NCBI GenBank assembly: GCA_021791715.1
Contig: JAJYWB010000045.1
Span: 1 to 47,178 of the forward strand
From: Planctomycetota bacterium
GTDB lineage: Bacteria > Planctomycetota > Planctomycetia > Isosphaerales > Isosphaeraceae
Direction of reading: 5' to 3'
Length of the DNA stretch: 47,178 nucleotides
Shown one piece after another: positions 1 to 10,139 of the stretch. The notes below the pieces were generated by a model. It was not told the origin of the DNA and did no database searches. It saw only the letters and a program-made list of their open reading frames with translations. Both the position numbers and the translations under genes were made by a program. Position 1 is the first letter of the stretch. Each line of letters begins with the position of its first letter.

Positions 1-412
1 GTGGGAGGGAGCGCCGGTCCGGGAGGGCGAACCTCCTGGTGAGCCATTTTTTGATACATCTTGATTTTTCGCGGGCGCTACCGCATGAATCGGCGAATCC
101 AAATCGATAGGCGAACTCTAGTGGGAGAGGGCGCCGGTCCGGGAGGGCGAACCTCCTGGTGAGCCATTTTTTGATACATCTTGATTTTTCGCGGGCGCTA
201 CCGCATGAATCGGCGAATCCAAATCGATAGGCGAACTCTAGTGGGAGGGAGCGCCGGTCCGGGAGGGCGAACCTCCTGGTGAGCCATTTTTTGATACATC
301 TTGATTTTTCGCGGGCGCTACCGCATGAATCGGCGAATCCAAATCGATAGGCGAACTCTAGTGGGAGGGAGCGCCGGTATGGGAGGGCGAACCTCCTGGT
401 GAGCCGTCTTTT
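1..412. repeat. 120-bp tandem repeat, 3.4 copies
   Basis: Copies begin at 1, 121, 241 and 361, an exact 120-bp period. The first three are nearly identical: copy 2 differs from copies 1 and 3 only around bases 127-130. The fourth breaks off into unrelated sequence after about 45 bp. Each unit holds one GGAGGGCGAACCTCC block followed by GGTGAGCC, the same core as the arrays at 3.1-4.4 kb and 36.2-36.9 kb, but here it is not paired with an inverted partner. The array may extend left of the window. It is probably non-coding. Confidence 0.93.
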
Positions 413-1195
413 ATGTGTTGAATTTCACAAATACCGGCTCGGTCGGCGCCTCGCCCTCGGGGAGATTCGTTCCGGCGACTCAAATCAATCCCGAGGACGA
501 CGCGGGGACGGTGACGGCGACGCCCGAGAGAGGTCCATTCGTTTGTTTTATTATAATTATATCTAATTTAATTAATTATAAAAAATACGATGAGATTTTA
601 ACAGCGCTTTCAGATTGCAAAACCCGTTTTCGCTTTTGCTCAATTTTTTGGGAGGGGCTTTCCAGAGGATTGAAAAGGCTTGGTTTTCAGGGGTTTTTGA
701 TGGAATCGAATTCGCCGTGGCGCCGATCGGCGCCTATCCGGCGTGTGTCTTAATCGCGTGGAATCGAAAAATCCAAGATCCGAGCCGAATTGAAATTGAT
801 CGCTTGGCGATTTTCGGTTAAGACAATCGCGACCGGTTCCGCGGCGGATCGCACGCGCATTTCGGTGCGATCACGTCGAGACTCCGTCGAAGCTTCTCCA
901 TAAGACTTCGACACGCATTCGGCGAATCCCATTCCCTCTCCGCGTCCGCTCGGATCGCGTGGAATTCCGTTTGGGACCGCTTATCCCGGCGACGAAGCGA
1001 ACCGATCTGGTTTCGAGAACGAGCGCGAAATGCGCTTGGATTCCGTGCGCGACGATTCAAGCGATCGCGCCGGTCGTGCCGATCATAAGAAGATAAGCGA
1101 CGGATCGAGGTCTCGAAGATCCCATTTCGGTCGCCGATTCCGATTCGGAATCGCATCGGGTCGAGTCCTTCCCCCCAAAGGACAAGGGAGCGGTT
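413..1195. other. intergenic stretch, no convincing gene
   Basis: About 780 bp separate the tandem repeat from the first clear gene. It begins with a short GC-rich open stretch (about 415-540) that resembles nothing I know. A very AT-rich tract follows at about 540-600, and then mixed sequence with several overlapping open frames of unnatural Arg/Ser-rich composition. The promoter of the gene at 1196 presumably lies in its last part, but I cannot point to convincing -35/-10 boxes. Confidence 0.5.
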
Positions 1196-2791
1196 ATGAG
1201 CAGGAAGCTAAGGTTTCAGCCGGTCGTGTCGGAACAGCTCGAAGATCGACAATTGCTGAGCCAAGGACTCGTGGCGCTCGGGCCTCACGAACGACTCGCG
1301 CTCATCGATCACGCCGCGTCCTCGTCGGCCCAAGCGATTTTCCAGATGGATCGCAGGCTCGCGTACGAGCGATTCCTGCAAAATCGGCTCGATCACCCCG
1401 GCGGCTTTCACGGAGCGGGCCAATTTCATGGACATCCGGGCGGTACGGGCGCCGGTCGTTTCATGAATCGCCAGGAACGCATGCTTTGGTTGGAGATGCG
1501 CAGGCAAGGCTTGAATCCAAATACATCGGCGTCGAATCCGAACGTATCGATCGGCGGTCAATCCACCCAACCGACTTCGACCGCGACGACTAATCCGACG
1601 GGCGTCCCGACATCGTCGAACACGGGTACGACCGCTACGAATCCAAGCTCGCCGACCCCCGCGTCGAGCACCTCGGTGGCGACGACGACTTCGACTTCAA
1701 CGGGATCGACGACATCGAACCCCGCGTCCACCGGGTCGACGACATCTTCCGGCAGCACGACCTCGGGATCGACGGGAGCGGTTTCTTCGGGGGCGACCGG
1801 ATCGACGTCTTCTCCCACGAATCCTTTATATGGTAATTTCACACAATCGAGCGTTTTGGCGCTCGAGGGGGCTTTAAGCCAGTTCACCAATTCGTATACG
1901 AGCGGAGCGAATCCCGCGCAGGATCAGGCGGCGCTTCAGCAGCTTGAAACGAGCCTGCGAGCGATCTGGCCCGGCCCGACGGTTCCCGCGGCGGTGCTTT
2001 CGCCGTCGGATATTCTCGGCGGAGTGATCAGCAAGGGAACGATTGAGCAACTGAAGCTCGCGATCAACGCGTTCGCGACGAATTTCACATATGGAGCGAA
2101 TCCCGCGCTCGATCGTCAGGCGGTCCAGAACTTCGGTGATTCGCTCGTGGCGATTTCTCAATCGATCCCGGCCCCGACACAAACGACATCGCCGACAACG
2201 ACGACGACGACGTCGAGTCCTCCCGCGGGAACCAAGACTTCGGGCTCGGGTTCGACGACGAGCACGACGACAGGATCTGGATCAGGGTCAGGGACGACGA
2301 CCTCGACAACGGGCTCTGGTTCGAGCGCCGGCTCGACGACCTCGACGTCGGGCTCCGGCTCTTCAACGAGCACGACGTCCGGCTCTGGTTCGGGCTCCAG
2401 CTCGACATCGGGCTCGACATCGGGCTCGGGCTCAGGCACGACGACAAGCACGGGTTCCGGCTCAGGCTCTGGTTCGACGACGAGCCCGACGTCCGGCTCT
2501 GGTTCGGGCTCCAGCTCGACATCGGGCTCTGGTTCAGGATCAGGGTCAGGCTCTTCAACGAGCACGACGTCGGGCTCTGGTTCAGGGTCAGGGTCAGGCT
2601 CTTCAACGAGCACGACGTCGGGCTCTGGTTCAAACGGCTCTGGCTCAAGTGGCTCGGGCTCAGGCACGACGTCGACAACGGGCTCAGGCTCAAGCGGCGG
2701 ATCGGGCTCAAGCGGCTCGGGCTCAAGTTCAACGACGTCGACATCGGGCTCGGGATCTTCGGGAAGCGGAAGCGGATCCCCGACGTCTTAA
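1196..2791 (+). CDS. secreted or surface Ser/Thr/Gly-rich repeat protein with LEPR-XLL-like N-terminus
   Basis: 531 residues. The ATG is preceded by GGAG six bases upstream. Residues 14-22 ([10 protein letters not shown]) match the N-terminal LEPR-XLL type motif found on many large exported planctomycete proteins, which suggests a cell-surface or exported product. Residues 130-210 are a Ser/Thr/Pro linker. Residues 218-257 and 281-320 are two related 40-residue units, each with a 'GANPA.D..A' block, so the folded core is an internal duplication. Residues 325-531 are almost pure Ser/Gly/Thr and are encoded by degenerate tandem DNA repeats, including a 48-bp duplication near 2533-2620. The tail could be a flexible stalk or a glycosylation substrate. 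No enzymatic motif is visible and the function is unknown. The terminator at 2834 suggests a single-gene unit. Confidence 0.8.
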   Translation: MSRKLRFQPVVSEQLEDRQLLSQGLVALGPHERLALIDHAASSSAQAIFQMDRRLAYERFLQNRLDHPGGFHGAGQFHGHPGGTGAGRFMNRQERMLWLEMRRQGLNPNTSASNPNVSIGGQSTQPTSTATTNPTGVPTSSNTGTTATNPSSPTPASSTSVATTTSTSTGSTTSNPASTGSTTSSGSTTSGSTGAVSSGATGSTSSPTNPLYGNFTQSSVLALEGALSQFTNSYTSGANPAQDQAALQQLETSLRAIWPGPTVPAAVLSPSDILGGVISKGTIEQLKLAINAFATNFTYGANPALDRQAVQNFGDSLVAISQSIPAPTQTTSPTTTTTTSSPPAGTKTSGSGSTTSTTTGSGSGSGTTTSTTGSGSSAGSTTSTSGSGSSTSTTSGSGSGSSSTSGSTSGSGSGTTTSTGSGSGSGSTTSPTSGSGSGSSSTSGSGSGSGSGSSTSTTSGSGSGSGSGSSTSTTSGSGSNGSGSSGSGSGTTSTTGSGSSGGSGSSGSGSSSTTSTSGSGSSGSGSGSPTS

Positions 2792-2833
2792 TCCCGGAGA
2801 TATGCAGGATTCGTTTGAGATTGAAATCAAGAG

Positions 2834-2874
2834 AGCCTCGACGCGCGGGATCGCACGCGGTCGGGGCTTTTTCG
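2834..2874 (+). terminator. Rho-independent terminator after the Ser/Thr/Gly-rich gene
   Basis: AGCCTCGAC pairs, with one wobble, to GGTCGGGGCT across a GC-rich loop. The right arm is followed directly by TTTTTCGTTT. It starts about 42 bp after the stop codon at 2791, so it most likely ends that transcript. Confidence 0.75.
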
Positions 2875-3095
2875 TTTGTCCGTATACTGTTTGATAATCC
2901 CGAGCGAATAGAAAGCGAAGTGAAGCGATGGCGTTCAGGCCGTGGATCGTTCCAGGAAATATTCATAATCCGTCTCTCAGAGGCTGTCTGGAAGAGCTAT
3001 CGATGTCCATTCGGCTCGATTTTACCGGTTTAGGCGCCAATTTTCCAATAAATACATTATATTTCAGTAATGAATATATGTTTGTTTAGTGTTTA

Positions 3096-4372
3096 GGAGG
3101 GCGAACCTCCCGGTGAGCCTCTTTTCGTAAACACCCGTGACACGGCCGTTTTTTTTGTCGATAATCGCATATATCAGAATTCGGCTCACCAGGAGGTTCG
3201 CCCTCCCAATTTGGGTTCGCCCTCAAATTCCGCTAAACATATTAAAATATAGATATAGTTTCTTTTTGTTTTGGAGGGCGAACCTCCCGGTGAGCCTCTT
3301 TTCGTAAACACCCGTGACAAGGCCGTTTTTTTGGTCGATAATCGAATATATCAGAATTCGGCTCACCAGGAGGTTCGCCCTCCCAATTTTGGCTTCGCCC
3401 TCCTGATTTCGGGTTCGCCCTCAAATCCCGCTAAACATATTAAATTATAGATATCGTTTCTTTTTGTTTGGGAGGGCGAACCTCCCGGTGAGCCTCTTTT
3501 CGTAAACACCCGCGACAAGACCGTTTTAATGGTCAATAATCGGATATATCAGAATTCGGCTCACCAGGAGGTTCGGCCTCCCAATTTTGGCTCCGCCCTC
3601 GGATCCCGCTAAACATATTAAATTATAGATATCATTTCTTTTTGTTTGGGAGGGCGTACCGCCCGGTGAGCCTCTTTTCACGCACCCTCGTGACAAGGCC
3701 GTCTTTTTGGTCGATAATCGCATATATCAGAATTTGGCTCACCAGGAGGTTCGCCCTCCCAATTTGGGTTCGCCCTCTCGATTTCGGGTTCGCCCTCAAA
3801 TTCAGTAATATATATTGAAACCATAGATGTCGTTTTTTTTGTTTGGGAGGGCGACCCTCCCGGTGAGCCTCTTTTCGCGCACCCTCGCGACAATGCCGTT
3901 TTTTGGTCGATAATCGCATATATCAAAACTCGGCTCACCAGGAGGTTCGCCCTCCCAATTTTGGCTTCGCCCTCCCGATTTCGGGTTCGCCCTCAAATTC
4001 AGTCATATATATTGAAACCATAGATGTCGTTTTTTTTGTTTGGGAGGGCGAACCTCCCGGTGAGCCTCTTTTCGCGCACCCTCGTGACAAGGCCGTTTTA
4101 ATGGCCAATAAACGCATATATCAGAATTTGGCTCACCAGGAGGTTCGCCCTCCCAATTTTGGCTTCGCCCTCCCGATTTCGGCTTCGCCCTCCCGATTTC
4201 GGGTTCGCCCTCAAATCCCGCCAAACATATTAAATTATAGATATCATTTCTTTTTGTTTGGGAGGGCGAACCTCCCGGTGAGCCTCTTTTCGTAAACACC
4301 CGTGACAAGGCCGTATTTTTGATCAATAAACGTATATATCAAAACTCGGCTCACCAGGAGGTTCGCCCTCCC
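3096..4372. repeat. array of seven inverted-repeat elements (about 113 bp each)
   Basis: Seven units lie at 3096-3207, 3273-3384, 3470-3582, 3648-3760, 3845-3956, 4042-4154 and 4260-4372. Each opens with GGAGGGCGAACCTCC then GGTGAGCC, and closes with the inverted counterpart (GGCTCACC then GGAGGTTCGCCCTCC), so each can fold into a long hairpin. The roughly 60-bp interiors are also conserved (GGCCGTTTTT, TCGATAATCG, ATATATCAGAA). The linkers carry one to three copies of a 20-bp element (TTCGCCCTCCCGATTTCGGC type). Unit start spacing is 177, 197, 178, 197, 197 and 218 bp, which tracks linkers of 1, 2, 1, 2, 2 and 3 copies. The array sits between two convergent genes. Its translated frames give EGEPPGEP-type peptides that should not be annotated as proteins. 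Confidence 0.95.
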
Positions 4373-4548
4373 AAATAACAATCACCAATATGTTAATTGA
4401 TATAAGGTTAAGGTTCTATGATATGCCGGCTCGGAAACGAGTAAAATCGAACGGTATCGCGACGAACGACTTTGCCGATATCGGCCGAGTTTCGGTCTAT
4501 TATTGGGATCGTATCACTCGGGCGGCCGCGCGCCCGTTCCGGGGCGCT

Positions 4549-5403
4549 TCACGGAAGCACATAATCGATCAACTGCGCGATGACGCCGCGAAGATCGCGG
4601 CGGTGGACGATGCGGTCGATGAAGCCGTGTTCGAGGAGGAATTCGCTCGTTTGAAACCCTTCGGGAAGCCGCACCCGCACGGTTTGCTGGATCACTTTCG
4701 GTCCCGCGAAGCCGATTAAAGCTTTCGGTTCGGCGATGATAAAATCTCCCAGCGAAGCGAAGCTCGCTGCGACTCCCCCCATCGTCGGGTGTGTCATCAC
4801 GCTGATATAGAGACATCCCGCGGCGTTATGGCGCGCCAGCGCCGCGGAGACTTTCGCCATTTGCATGAGCGAGAAGATCCCCTCGTGCATTCGCGCGCCC
4901 CCTCCCGATCCCGAAACGATCACGAGCGGCAACGACAGCCTGGTGGCCTCCTCGATCGCGCGGGTCAGCTTTTCGCCGACGACCGAACCCATGCTTCCCA
5001 TAATGAAAGAAGAATCGGTAACGCAAAAAACCGTGCGGATTCCTTTGATAAAGCCCTGGCCGACGATCGCCGCCTCGTTGAGCCCCGTTTTTTTCTGCTC
5101 GGCGGCGATCCGATCGGGGTAGGGGCGACGGTCGTTAAAGCCGAGCGGGTCGCCCGGAGTCATCGACGCGTGCCATTCCTCGAACGTATCGGGATCGAGG
5201 AGCTGTTCGATCCGTTGCGGAGCGGTTAATATAAAATGATGATCACATTGCGGGCAAACGTGAAGGTTCCGTTCGACGTCTTTGTGATAAAGCGTGGCCT
5301 GGCACGAATCGCACCGTGTCCATACCCCCTCGGGTACCTTCTTCGACGGAAAGTGTTCGTGCCATGATTGAGTCATTTTGGTTTCGCCGCCGATTAACGC
5401 CAT
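4549..5403 (-). CDS. accD: acetyl-CoA carboxylase carboxyltransferase beta subunit
   Basis: 284 residues, the usual AccD length. With AccA it forms the carboxyltransferase that moves the carboxyl group from biotin to acetyl-CoA, giving malonyl-CoA, the first committed step of fatty acid synthesis in the cytoplasm. The N-terminus carries the bacterial four-Cys zinc ribbon (RCDSC then HVCPQC). The crotonase-like body shows the expected [10 protein letters not shown] and [12 protein letters not shown] blocks and the C-terminal [10 protein letters not shown]. It is the last gene of the gap-pgk-mutase-like-accD run and starts 25 bp after the gene before it. A second possible start (MTQSWHEH) lies 27 bp downstream. 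I chose the upstream ATG because it has GGGAG and AAGGCGGA upstream. accA is not in the window. Confidence 0.95.
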   Translation of the reverse strand: MALIGGETKMTQSWHEHFPSKKVPEGVWTRCDSCQATLYHKDVERNLHVCPQCDHHFILTAPQRIEQLLDPDTFEEWHASMTPGDPLGFNDRRPYPDRIAAEQKKTGLNEAAIVGQGFIKGIRTVFCVTDSSFIMGSMGSVVGEKLTRAIEEATRLSLPLVIVSGSGGGARMHEGIFSLMQMAKVSAALARHNAAGCLYISVMTHPTMGGVAASFASLGDFIIAEPKALIGFAGPKVIQQTVRVRLPEGFQTSEFLLEHGFIDRIVHRRDLRGVIAQLIDYVLP

Positions 5404-5428
5404 TCCGCCTTCGCTCCCGCAGCCCGGC

Positions 5429-6022
5429 TCATCGATCGCCGATTTTATCTAAATCAAGAGATACTTCAATTCGTTCACAGCGGCAGACCGGCAATTGATC
5501 GTCCAATTGCAACCTCGGTTCGCGTTTGAGGTAGCACGCGACGATCCGCGCCAGCGGTTCGGCGACGACGATCCCGATCGTTTCGTCTTTGTGTCTGCGA
5601 ATCAACGGCTTGATCGCGGCCTTAACGCGTTCGAAGCCTTCCTGGATCGATTCTCCTTGCGGCGGACAGACGGTCGTCGGATCGTCCATCCATTGGCGAT
5701 ACACCTTGGCGTTCCGCCTTTTGACCTCGTCGAGTTGGAGCCCTTGCCACAAACCCTGGTCGAGATTGCGCAGTTCGACGATCCGTTTGGGCCTCAAGCC
5801 GACGGCCTTGCCGATCGTCTCGGCGGTTCTTAACACGCATTCCCCGGGACCGCAATAGAGAGCCGAAAGATCGCGTCCCGCGAGGAGCTCGGGGAGACGC
5901 TCGGCCATCCGTTCGGCCTGTTCGATTCCGCGGTCGCTCAGGGGGACGTCGAGAATCCCCATGATCCGCTGCTGCTCGTCGTAAACGGTCGCTCCGGAAC
6001 GAATGAGGACGACCTGAGTCAT
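5429..6022 (-). CDS. histidine phosphatase-fold protein lacking catalytic histidines
   Basis: 197 residues starting at the ATG of [18 protein letters not shown]. The frame stays open upstream, but that extension is Arg-rich and unlike the family. The fold is that of phosphoglycerate mutase/histidine phosphatase: LIR.GAT at the N-terminus, DVPLSDRG, then LRTAETIG, then a C-terminal IGIVV strand. The RHG motif, whose His is phosphorylated in this superfamily, reads RSG (Ser9). The second His, normally in V.HG, appears to be Glu155 (VVAEPLAR). Arg8 and Arg65 remain. As written it should not work by the phospho-histidine mechanism, so a binding or regulatory role is more likely. It lies between pgk and accD on the same strand. 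True mutase activity cannot be assumed from the neighbouring glycolytic genes. Confidence 0.8.
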   Translation of the reverse strand: MTQVVLIRSGATVYDEQQRIMGILDVPLSDRGIEQAERMAERLPELLAGRDLSALYCGPGECVLRTAETIGKAVGLRPKRIVELRNLDQGLWQGLQLDEVKRRNAKVYRQWMDDPTTVCPPQGESIQEGFERVKAAIKPLIRRHKDETIGIVVAEPLARIVACYLKREPRLQLDDQLPVCRCERIEVSLDLDKIGDR

Positions 6023-6222
6023 GTGATATTCGTCGGACCGGCGGGACGCGCCGGAAGCCGGCCTCGATTGGCGCCGCGTGTTTTTCCCGATCCACAAGCG
6101 AGGAAAGGGGTTGCGTTCGCGGAGCAAGTTGGAAACGGAGCCGTCGAACGGTTTCGATCGAGCCCGAAAACGCCCCGCCGCGGGGAACAAACCGCGCGGC
6201 GCGGCGTCGCGTATCGCACGCA

Positions 6223-7413
6223 TCATAAATCGGGAATGACCTTAAGGGAATTGAAGGTTTTTCCTTCAAGCGATTCCAAAAACGCCCCGCCTCCCGTCGA
6301 AACGTGCGCCATCTTTTCGGCGAGCCCGAATTGTTCGACAGCCTCGGCGGTCTCGCCCCCGCCGACGACGGTGATCGCGCCCGACGACGCCATCGCCTGC
6401 GCGATCCGCTCGGTTCCATGACGGAACGGCTCGTCCTCGAATTTGCCCATCGGGCCGTTCCAAACGACCGTCCCCGCCGCGGCGATCCGAGCCGCGTAAT
6501 CCTCGGCGGTCGCCGGACCGATGTCGATTCCGATCGCGCCGTCGGGAATCTCGTTCCCCGATACGACCTCGGTCTTCGCCGTCGCGTCGAGCGTTTGCGC
6601 CGTTAAATGATCAATCGGCAATACAAGCTTGGCGCCCGCCTTCTCCAAAAGCTTCCGCGCCTCGTCGAGACGATCCTCCTCGACTCGGCTCTTCCCCGTC
6701 GCGTGTCCTTGCGCTTTCAAGAAAGTGTATGTCATCGCTCCACCGATCAATAAATGATCAACCCGGGGGAGCAAGTTTTCGATGACCAGGATTTTATCGG
6801 AAACCTTGGCGCCTCCCATCAGCGCGATCATCGGCTTTTTCGGCTTGCCCAGGAGAGCGTCGAGGATTTTCAGTTCCTTTTCGACCAAGAAGCCGATCGC
6901 GCGGCGGGAACGTTCGAACCGTTCGGGAACCGCGACCATCGAGGCCTCGTCGCGATGGCACGTGCCGAACGCGTCGTTGACGTAAGCGTCGGCGAGCCCC
7001 GCGAGCTGGGCCGCGAAGGCGGGATCGCCTTTCTTCTCGCCCGGGTTGAACCGAACGTTCTCGAGCACGACGACGTCGCCGGGTCGGAGCGACGAGCACG
7101 CCGCTTGCGCCTCGGGACCGACCGTGTCGTTCACCTTCTTGACGGGACGTCCCAAAACCGACTGCAACCGCTCGGCGACGCGGTCCATCTTGAATGGGGC
7201 GTCTTCGGCGGGTTTACCCGTCGGCCTGCCCAGATGGCTCACCAAAATCAGGCTCGCCCCCGCGGCGAGCGCGTGATTCAACGTCGGCAAAGCGGCCTTG
7301 ATCCGACGATCGTCGGCGACCGAGCCGTCTTTCTTGAGCGGAACGTTGAAATCGACCCGGATCAAAACCTTCCGACCTTTAAGGTCGATTTCGCGAATCG
7401 TTTGCTTCGCCAA
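6223..7413 (-). CDS. pgk: phosphoglycerate kinase
   Basis: 396 residues, full length for bacterial Pgk. It interconverts 1,3-bisphosphoglycerate + ADP and 3-phosphoglycerate + ATP in glycolysis/gluconeogenesis. Visible signatures are the N-terminal KVLIRVDFNVP substrate loop, LILVSHLGRPTG, VLENVRF, and the C-terminal nucleotide-site GGGETAEAVEQFG and VSTGGGAFLE. It follows gap by 102 bp on the same strand, a standard planctomycete and general bacterial arrangement. A 9-bp inverted repeat sits in the gap-pgk spacer and could tune relative expression or mRNA stability. Confidence 0.97.
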   Translation of the reverse strand: MAKQTIREIDLKGRKVLIRVDFNVPLKKDGSVADDRRIKAALPTLNHALAAGASLILVSHLGRPTGKPAEDAPFKMDRVAERLQSVLGRPVKKVNDTVGPEAQAACSSLRPGDVVVLENVRFNPGEKKGDPAFAAQLAGLADAYVNDAFGTCHRDEASMVAVPERFERSRRAIGFLVEKELKILDALLGKPKKPMIALMGGAKVSDKILVIENLLPRVDHLLIGGAMTYTFLKAQGHATGKSRVEEDRLDEARKLLEKAGAKLVLPIDHLTAQTLDATAKTEVVSGNEIPDGAIGIDIGPATAEDYAARIAAAGTVVWNGPMGKFEDEPFRHGTERIAQAMASSGAITVVGGGETAEAVEQFGLAEKMAHVSTGGGAFLESLEGKTFNSLKVIPDL

Positions 7414-7440
7414 GGCGATTGTCCTTCCGGTCCAATAGTT

Positions 7441-7483
7441 CTCCCGCGCGCGGTCCGCGCGAATCGACGGACGGGCGCGGGAG
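7441..7483 (-). promoter_or_regulatory. GC-rich hairpin in the gap-pgk spacer
   Basis: CTCCCGCGC and GCGCGGGAG form a perfect 9-bp stem, with a nested GTCCG/CGGAC pair in the loop. On the transcribed strand it is not followed by a T-run, so it is not a classical terminator. It may act as an mRNA stabiliser or attenuator between gap and pgk. Confidence 0.5.
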
Positions 7484-7515
7484 TGTTTATGTGAACATGC
7501 TTAAAGAATCAGCGA

Positions 7516-8523
7516 TCAACCAAATTTGGCGATCTTGGCGATGAGGTCGGCGGTGCGGCACGAATAGCCCCATTCGTTGTCGTACCACGAGATCACCTTG
7601 ACGAGATCCCCCGCCATCACCTGAGTCCAATCGGCGGCGAAGATGCTTGAATGCGAGTTGCCGATGATGTCGCTCGAGACGAGCGGATCGGTCGTGTATT
7701 CGAGAATCCCCTTGAGCGGCCCCTCGGCGGCCGCCTTGACCGCGGCGTTGACCTCGTCCTTCGTCACCTGCTTTTTGAGGAGCGCGGTCAAATCGGTGAT
7801 GCTTCCGTCGGGAACCGGGACCCGCAACGAGATCCCCGTCAGCTTCCCGTTGAGTTCCGGAATCACCTCGCCCACCGCCTTGGCGGCGCCCGTCGTCGAC
7901 GGAATGATGTTCACCGCCGCGGCGCGCGCCCGGTACGGATCGCTGTGAATCTGGTCCGCCACGCGTTGATCATTTGTGTAAGCGTGACATGTCGTCATCA
8001 AACCTTTTTCGATGCCGAACGAGTCGTTGAGCACCTTGGCCAACGGCGCCAAGCAGTTCGTGGTGCACGAGGCGTTCGAGATGATCCGGTCGGTCGGCTT
8101 GATCGTGTGATCGTTGACGCCGATGACGACGACGGCGTCGAGTTTATCTTTGGGGGGAGCGCTCAAGATCACGCGGTCGGCGCCGGCTTCGATGTGCTTT
8201 TGGAGGCCCGCGCGATTGGTGAAGAAGCCGGTCGATTCGAGCGCGACCTGACAGCCGAGCGACTTCCAGGGAAGGTTCGCGGGGTCTTTTTCTTGCGTGA
8301 TCCGCACCGTTTTACCGTTGACGACGAGCGCGTTTTCGGCGGCCTCGACCGTCCCGGCGAACCTGCGGTGGACGCTGTCGTACTTGAGCAGCATCGCCAG
8401 ATGCTTGGCGTCAGAAAGGTCGTTGATGGCGACGACTTCGAACTCTTCGGGTCGACCCGCCAACACTCGGAACACGAGTCGACCGATTCGGCCGAAACCA
8501 TTGATCCCCACGCGAACCGCCAT
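7516..8523 (-). CDS. gap: glyceraldehyde-3-phosphate dehydrogenase
   Basis: 335 residues starting at [18 protein letters not shown]. An AGGAGTG sequence is placed correctly upstream of this ATG. The longer open frame to 8814 has no family-like sequence and would run into the promoter region of the divergent ATPase gene. GAPDH oxidises glyceraldehyde-3-phosphate to 1,3-bisphosphoglycerate with NAD(P). The NAD-binding N-terminus ([10 protein letters not shown]), the catalytic Cys block ([15 protein letters not shown]), the STTGAAKAV block and C-terminal WYDNEWGYS are all present. It is the first gene of the gap-pgk-mutase-like-accD run. The spacer 8524-8774 must hold its promoter and that of the divergent gene. 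Confidence 0.97.
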   Translation of the reverse strand: MAVRVGINGFGRIGRLVFRVLAGRPEEFEVVAINDLSDAKHLAMLLKYDSVHRRFAGTVEAAENALVVNGKTVRITQEKDPANLPWKSLGCQVALESTGFFTNRAGLQKHIEAGADRVILSAPPKDKLDAVVVIGVNDHTIKPTDRIISNASCTTNCLAPLAKVLNDSFGIEKGLMTTCHAYTNDQRVADQIHSDPYRARAAAVNIIPSTTGAAKAVGEVIPELNGKLTGISLRVPVPDGSITDLTALLKKQVTKDEVNAAVKAAAEGPLKGILEYTTDPLVSSDIIGNSHSSIFAADWTQVMAGDLVKVISWYDNEWGYSCRTADLIAKIAKFG

Positions 8524-8774
8524 GCGTCCACTCCTGATCGCGAAATCATGGAAGACAGACGCCGCCGTCTCGCGAACGGCGGCGTGCTTCGTCGAATCAC
8601 CACCTCGAACGAACCCCCATGATAGATCGGTCGTCCCCAAAGTGTCAACGAGTTCGACGATTCGTTCGAGGGGAACGGGGAAAGCGACAAGGATTCTCGA
8701 ACCGGTCATGTTCCCAATCTCAATCATTCTTTGTATTCTTGAATTGAGTCTCTTAAAGGAAGGATTGTGAACCG

Positions 8775-10139
8775 ATGAATACTGAAGCCGAATCCCCGTC
8801 GCGAATACCTCCACTGAAATCGATCGGAGTCGCGGGGTTCAAGTCGATCCGCGATAAACAGTCGATCGCGATCGCTCCCCTGACGATTCTCGCGGGCGCC
8901 AACAGCTCGGGAAAATCGAGCGTCATGCAGCCTCTTCTACTTATGAAACAGACGCTCGAGGCTCCGTTCGACCCCGGCGCTCTCGCGATCGCGGGACCGT
9001 ACACGAATTTCACCCGGATCGATCAAATGCTGTTTCGATCGAAGTCGCACGAACTCTCGAATTCGGTAACCGAGATCCAGGTCGAATTGGTCTTGGATTC
9101 GAACGAATCGGTCGAAGTCGATTATTCGGTCGGCGGAGGGATTGGAGAAGGACCTTTTTATTTAAAGTCACAAAAGTTCTCTCATCCTTTGGGAACTTAT
9201 ACGATTAATCCTTACGTTAATGAGATGGAATTGATGAAGCGATTAAACTCGATCCGTCGTTTCGAGGCGGATCCAGGTGAAATTTCAACCAATAAATATA
9301 AATTGATGTTTAAGAGAAAGCGGTGTTTCTTCGAGGGTCGATTATCGCGCGCGAGCGGCGGCGAAAGCGGAACGATCGACGTTACATCTCCTTATATTTC
9401 CAATATGATTTTCAACCTGCTCGGATTGATTTACGTGCCGGCTCGACGCGGCGATTCGGCTCGAAGTTATCCAATCGCCTCGGTCGAGCGGTTTTTCCCG
9501 GGCATGTTTCCGCATTATTTCCCAAGCTTGATCAATAAATGGATCAAGGAGTCGGCGGACGAAAAGAACAGGCTCGAAACGGCGATGCGGGATCTGGGAT
9601 TCGGGGCGAAGATTCAAGCGCGTCCTTCGACCGCGTCCGATGTCGAACTTTTTGTTTCAAGACTTGGCGATCAGGACATTCATGACGGATCGGACGATCT
9701 CGTAAACTTGGCCGACGTCGGTATCGGCGTGGCGCAAGCCTTGCCCGTAATCACGGCTTTGATCGCTGCGCACTCGGGAGGGATCGTTTACATCGATCAG
9801 CCCGAGCTTCATTTGCATCCTCGAGCCCAGATTACGATGGCGAAGTTGCTCGCCGACGCCGCCGAGAAAGGCGTTCGAGTCGTCGTCGAGACGCATAGCG
9901 AACTCTTATTGCTCTCGATTCAAACTCTTGTCGCCGAAGGCTATTTATCTCCCCGCGACGTTAAACTGCATTGGTTCGAACGCGACAAGCGAACGGGGGT
10001 GACGACTGTGGCGTCGGCCGATCTCGACTCCACGGGGCGATTCGGCGATTGGCCCGAGGATTTCGGCGACACTTCGCTCACGGCCGAAGGTCGCTATCTC
10101 GACGCCGCCGAAGCTCGATTGTCGGTCGAGGCGCTATGA
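8775..10139 (+). CDS. AAA-family ATPase (OLD/AAA_15-like, DUF3696-type C-terminus), partner of a PIN-like protein
   Basis: 454 residues. The N-terminus IGVAGFKSI is the usual first strand of RecF/OLD/SMC-like ATPases. Walker A is GANSSGKSS at 41-49, Walker B is [15 protein letters not shown] near 335-348, and [11 protein letters not shown] near 372 is the switch-histidine region. A C-terminal [12 protein letters not shown] resembles the DUF3696 tail. Such stand-alone ATPases are common in phage-defence and toxin-like two-gene modules, where they sense a trigger and control an effector nuclease. The next gene starts inside this stop codon (ATGA at 10136), so the two products are almost certainly made together. 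It is divergent from gap and lies in otherwise housekeeping surroundings, which suggests an inserted module. Function in defence is inference. Confidence 0.85.
   Translation: MNTEAESPSRIPPLKSIGVAGFKSIRDKQSIAIAPLTILAGANSSGKSSVMQPLLLMKQTLEAPFDPGALAIAGPYTNFTRIDQMLFRSKSHELSNSVTEIQVELVLDSNESVEVDYSVGGGIGEGPFYLKSQKFSHPLGTYTINPYVNEMELMKRLNSIRRFEADPGEISTNKYKLMFKRKRCFFEGRLSRASGGESGTIDVTSPYISNMIFNLLGLIYVPARRGDSARSYPIASVERFFPGMFPHYFPSLINKWIKESADEKNRLETAMRDLGFGAKIQARPSTASDVELFVSRLGDQDIHDGSDDLVNLADVGIGVAQALPVITALIAAHSGGIVYIDQPELHLHPRAQITMAKLLADAAEKGVRVVVETHSELLLLSIQTLVAEGYLSPRDVKLHWFERDKRTGVTTVASADLDSTGRFGDWPEDFGDTSLTAEGRYLDAAEARLSVEAL

Noticed and set aside
415..753. 112-codon open frame after the tandem repeat
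   Set aside because: It starts at GTG inside the end of the repeat, crosses the AT-rich tract with a run of Ile, and resembles no protein family.
2158..2667. Long minus-strand frame rich in Glu, Pro, Asp and Val
   Set aside because: It is the complement of the Ser/Gly/Thr-coding repeats of the gene at 1196-2791; the composition is an artefact of those repeats.
3242..4326. Several overlapping open frames with EGEPPGEP-type peptides on both strands
   Set aside because: They are translations of the inverted-repeat array. They follow repeat units rather than any gene signal and have no ribosome sites.
3096..4372. Possible CRISPR array
   Set aside because: The segments between repeats are conserved from unit to unit, the repeats are about 113 bp with internal inverted arms, and there are no cas genes.
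4390..4719. Plus-strand frame overlapping the 3' end of accD
   Set aside because: It is antisense to a conserved gene for much of its length and has no recognisable domain or ribosome site.
8524..8814. Upstream extension of the gap frame
   Set aside because: It lacks family similarity, overlaps the start of the divergent ATPase gene, and the ATG at 8523 has AGGAGTG upstream.
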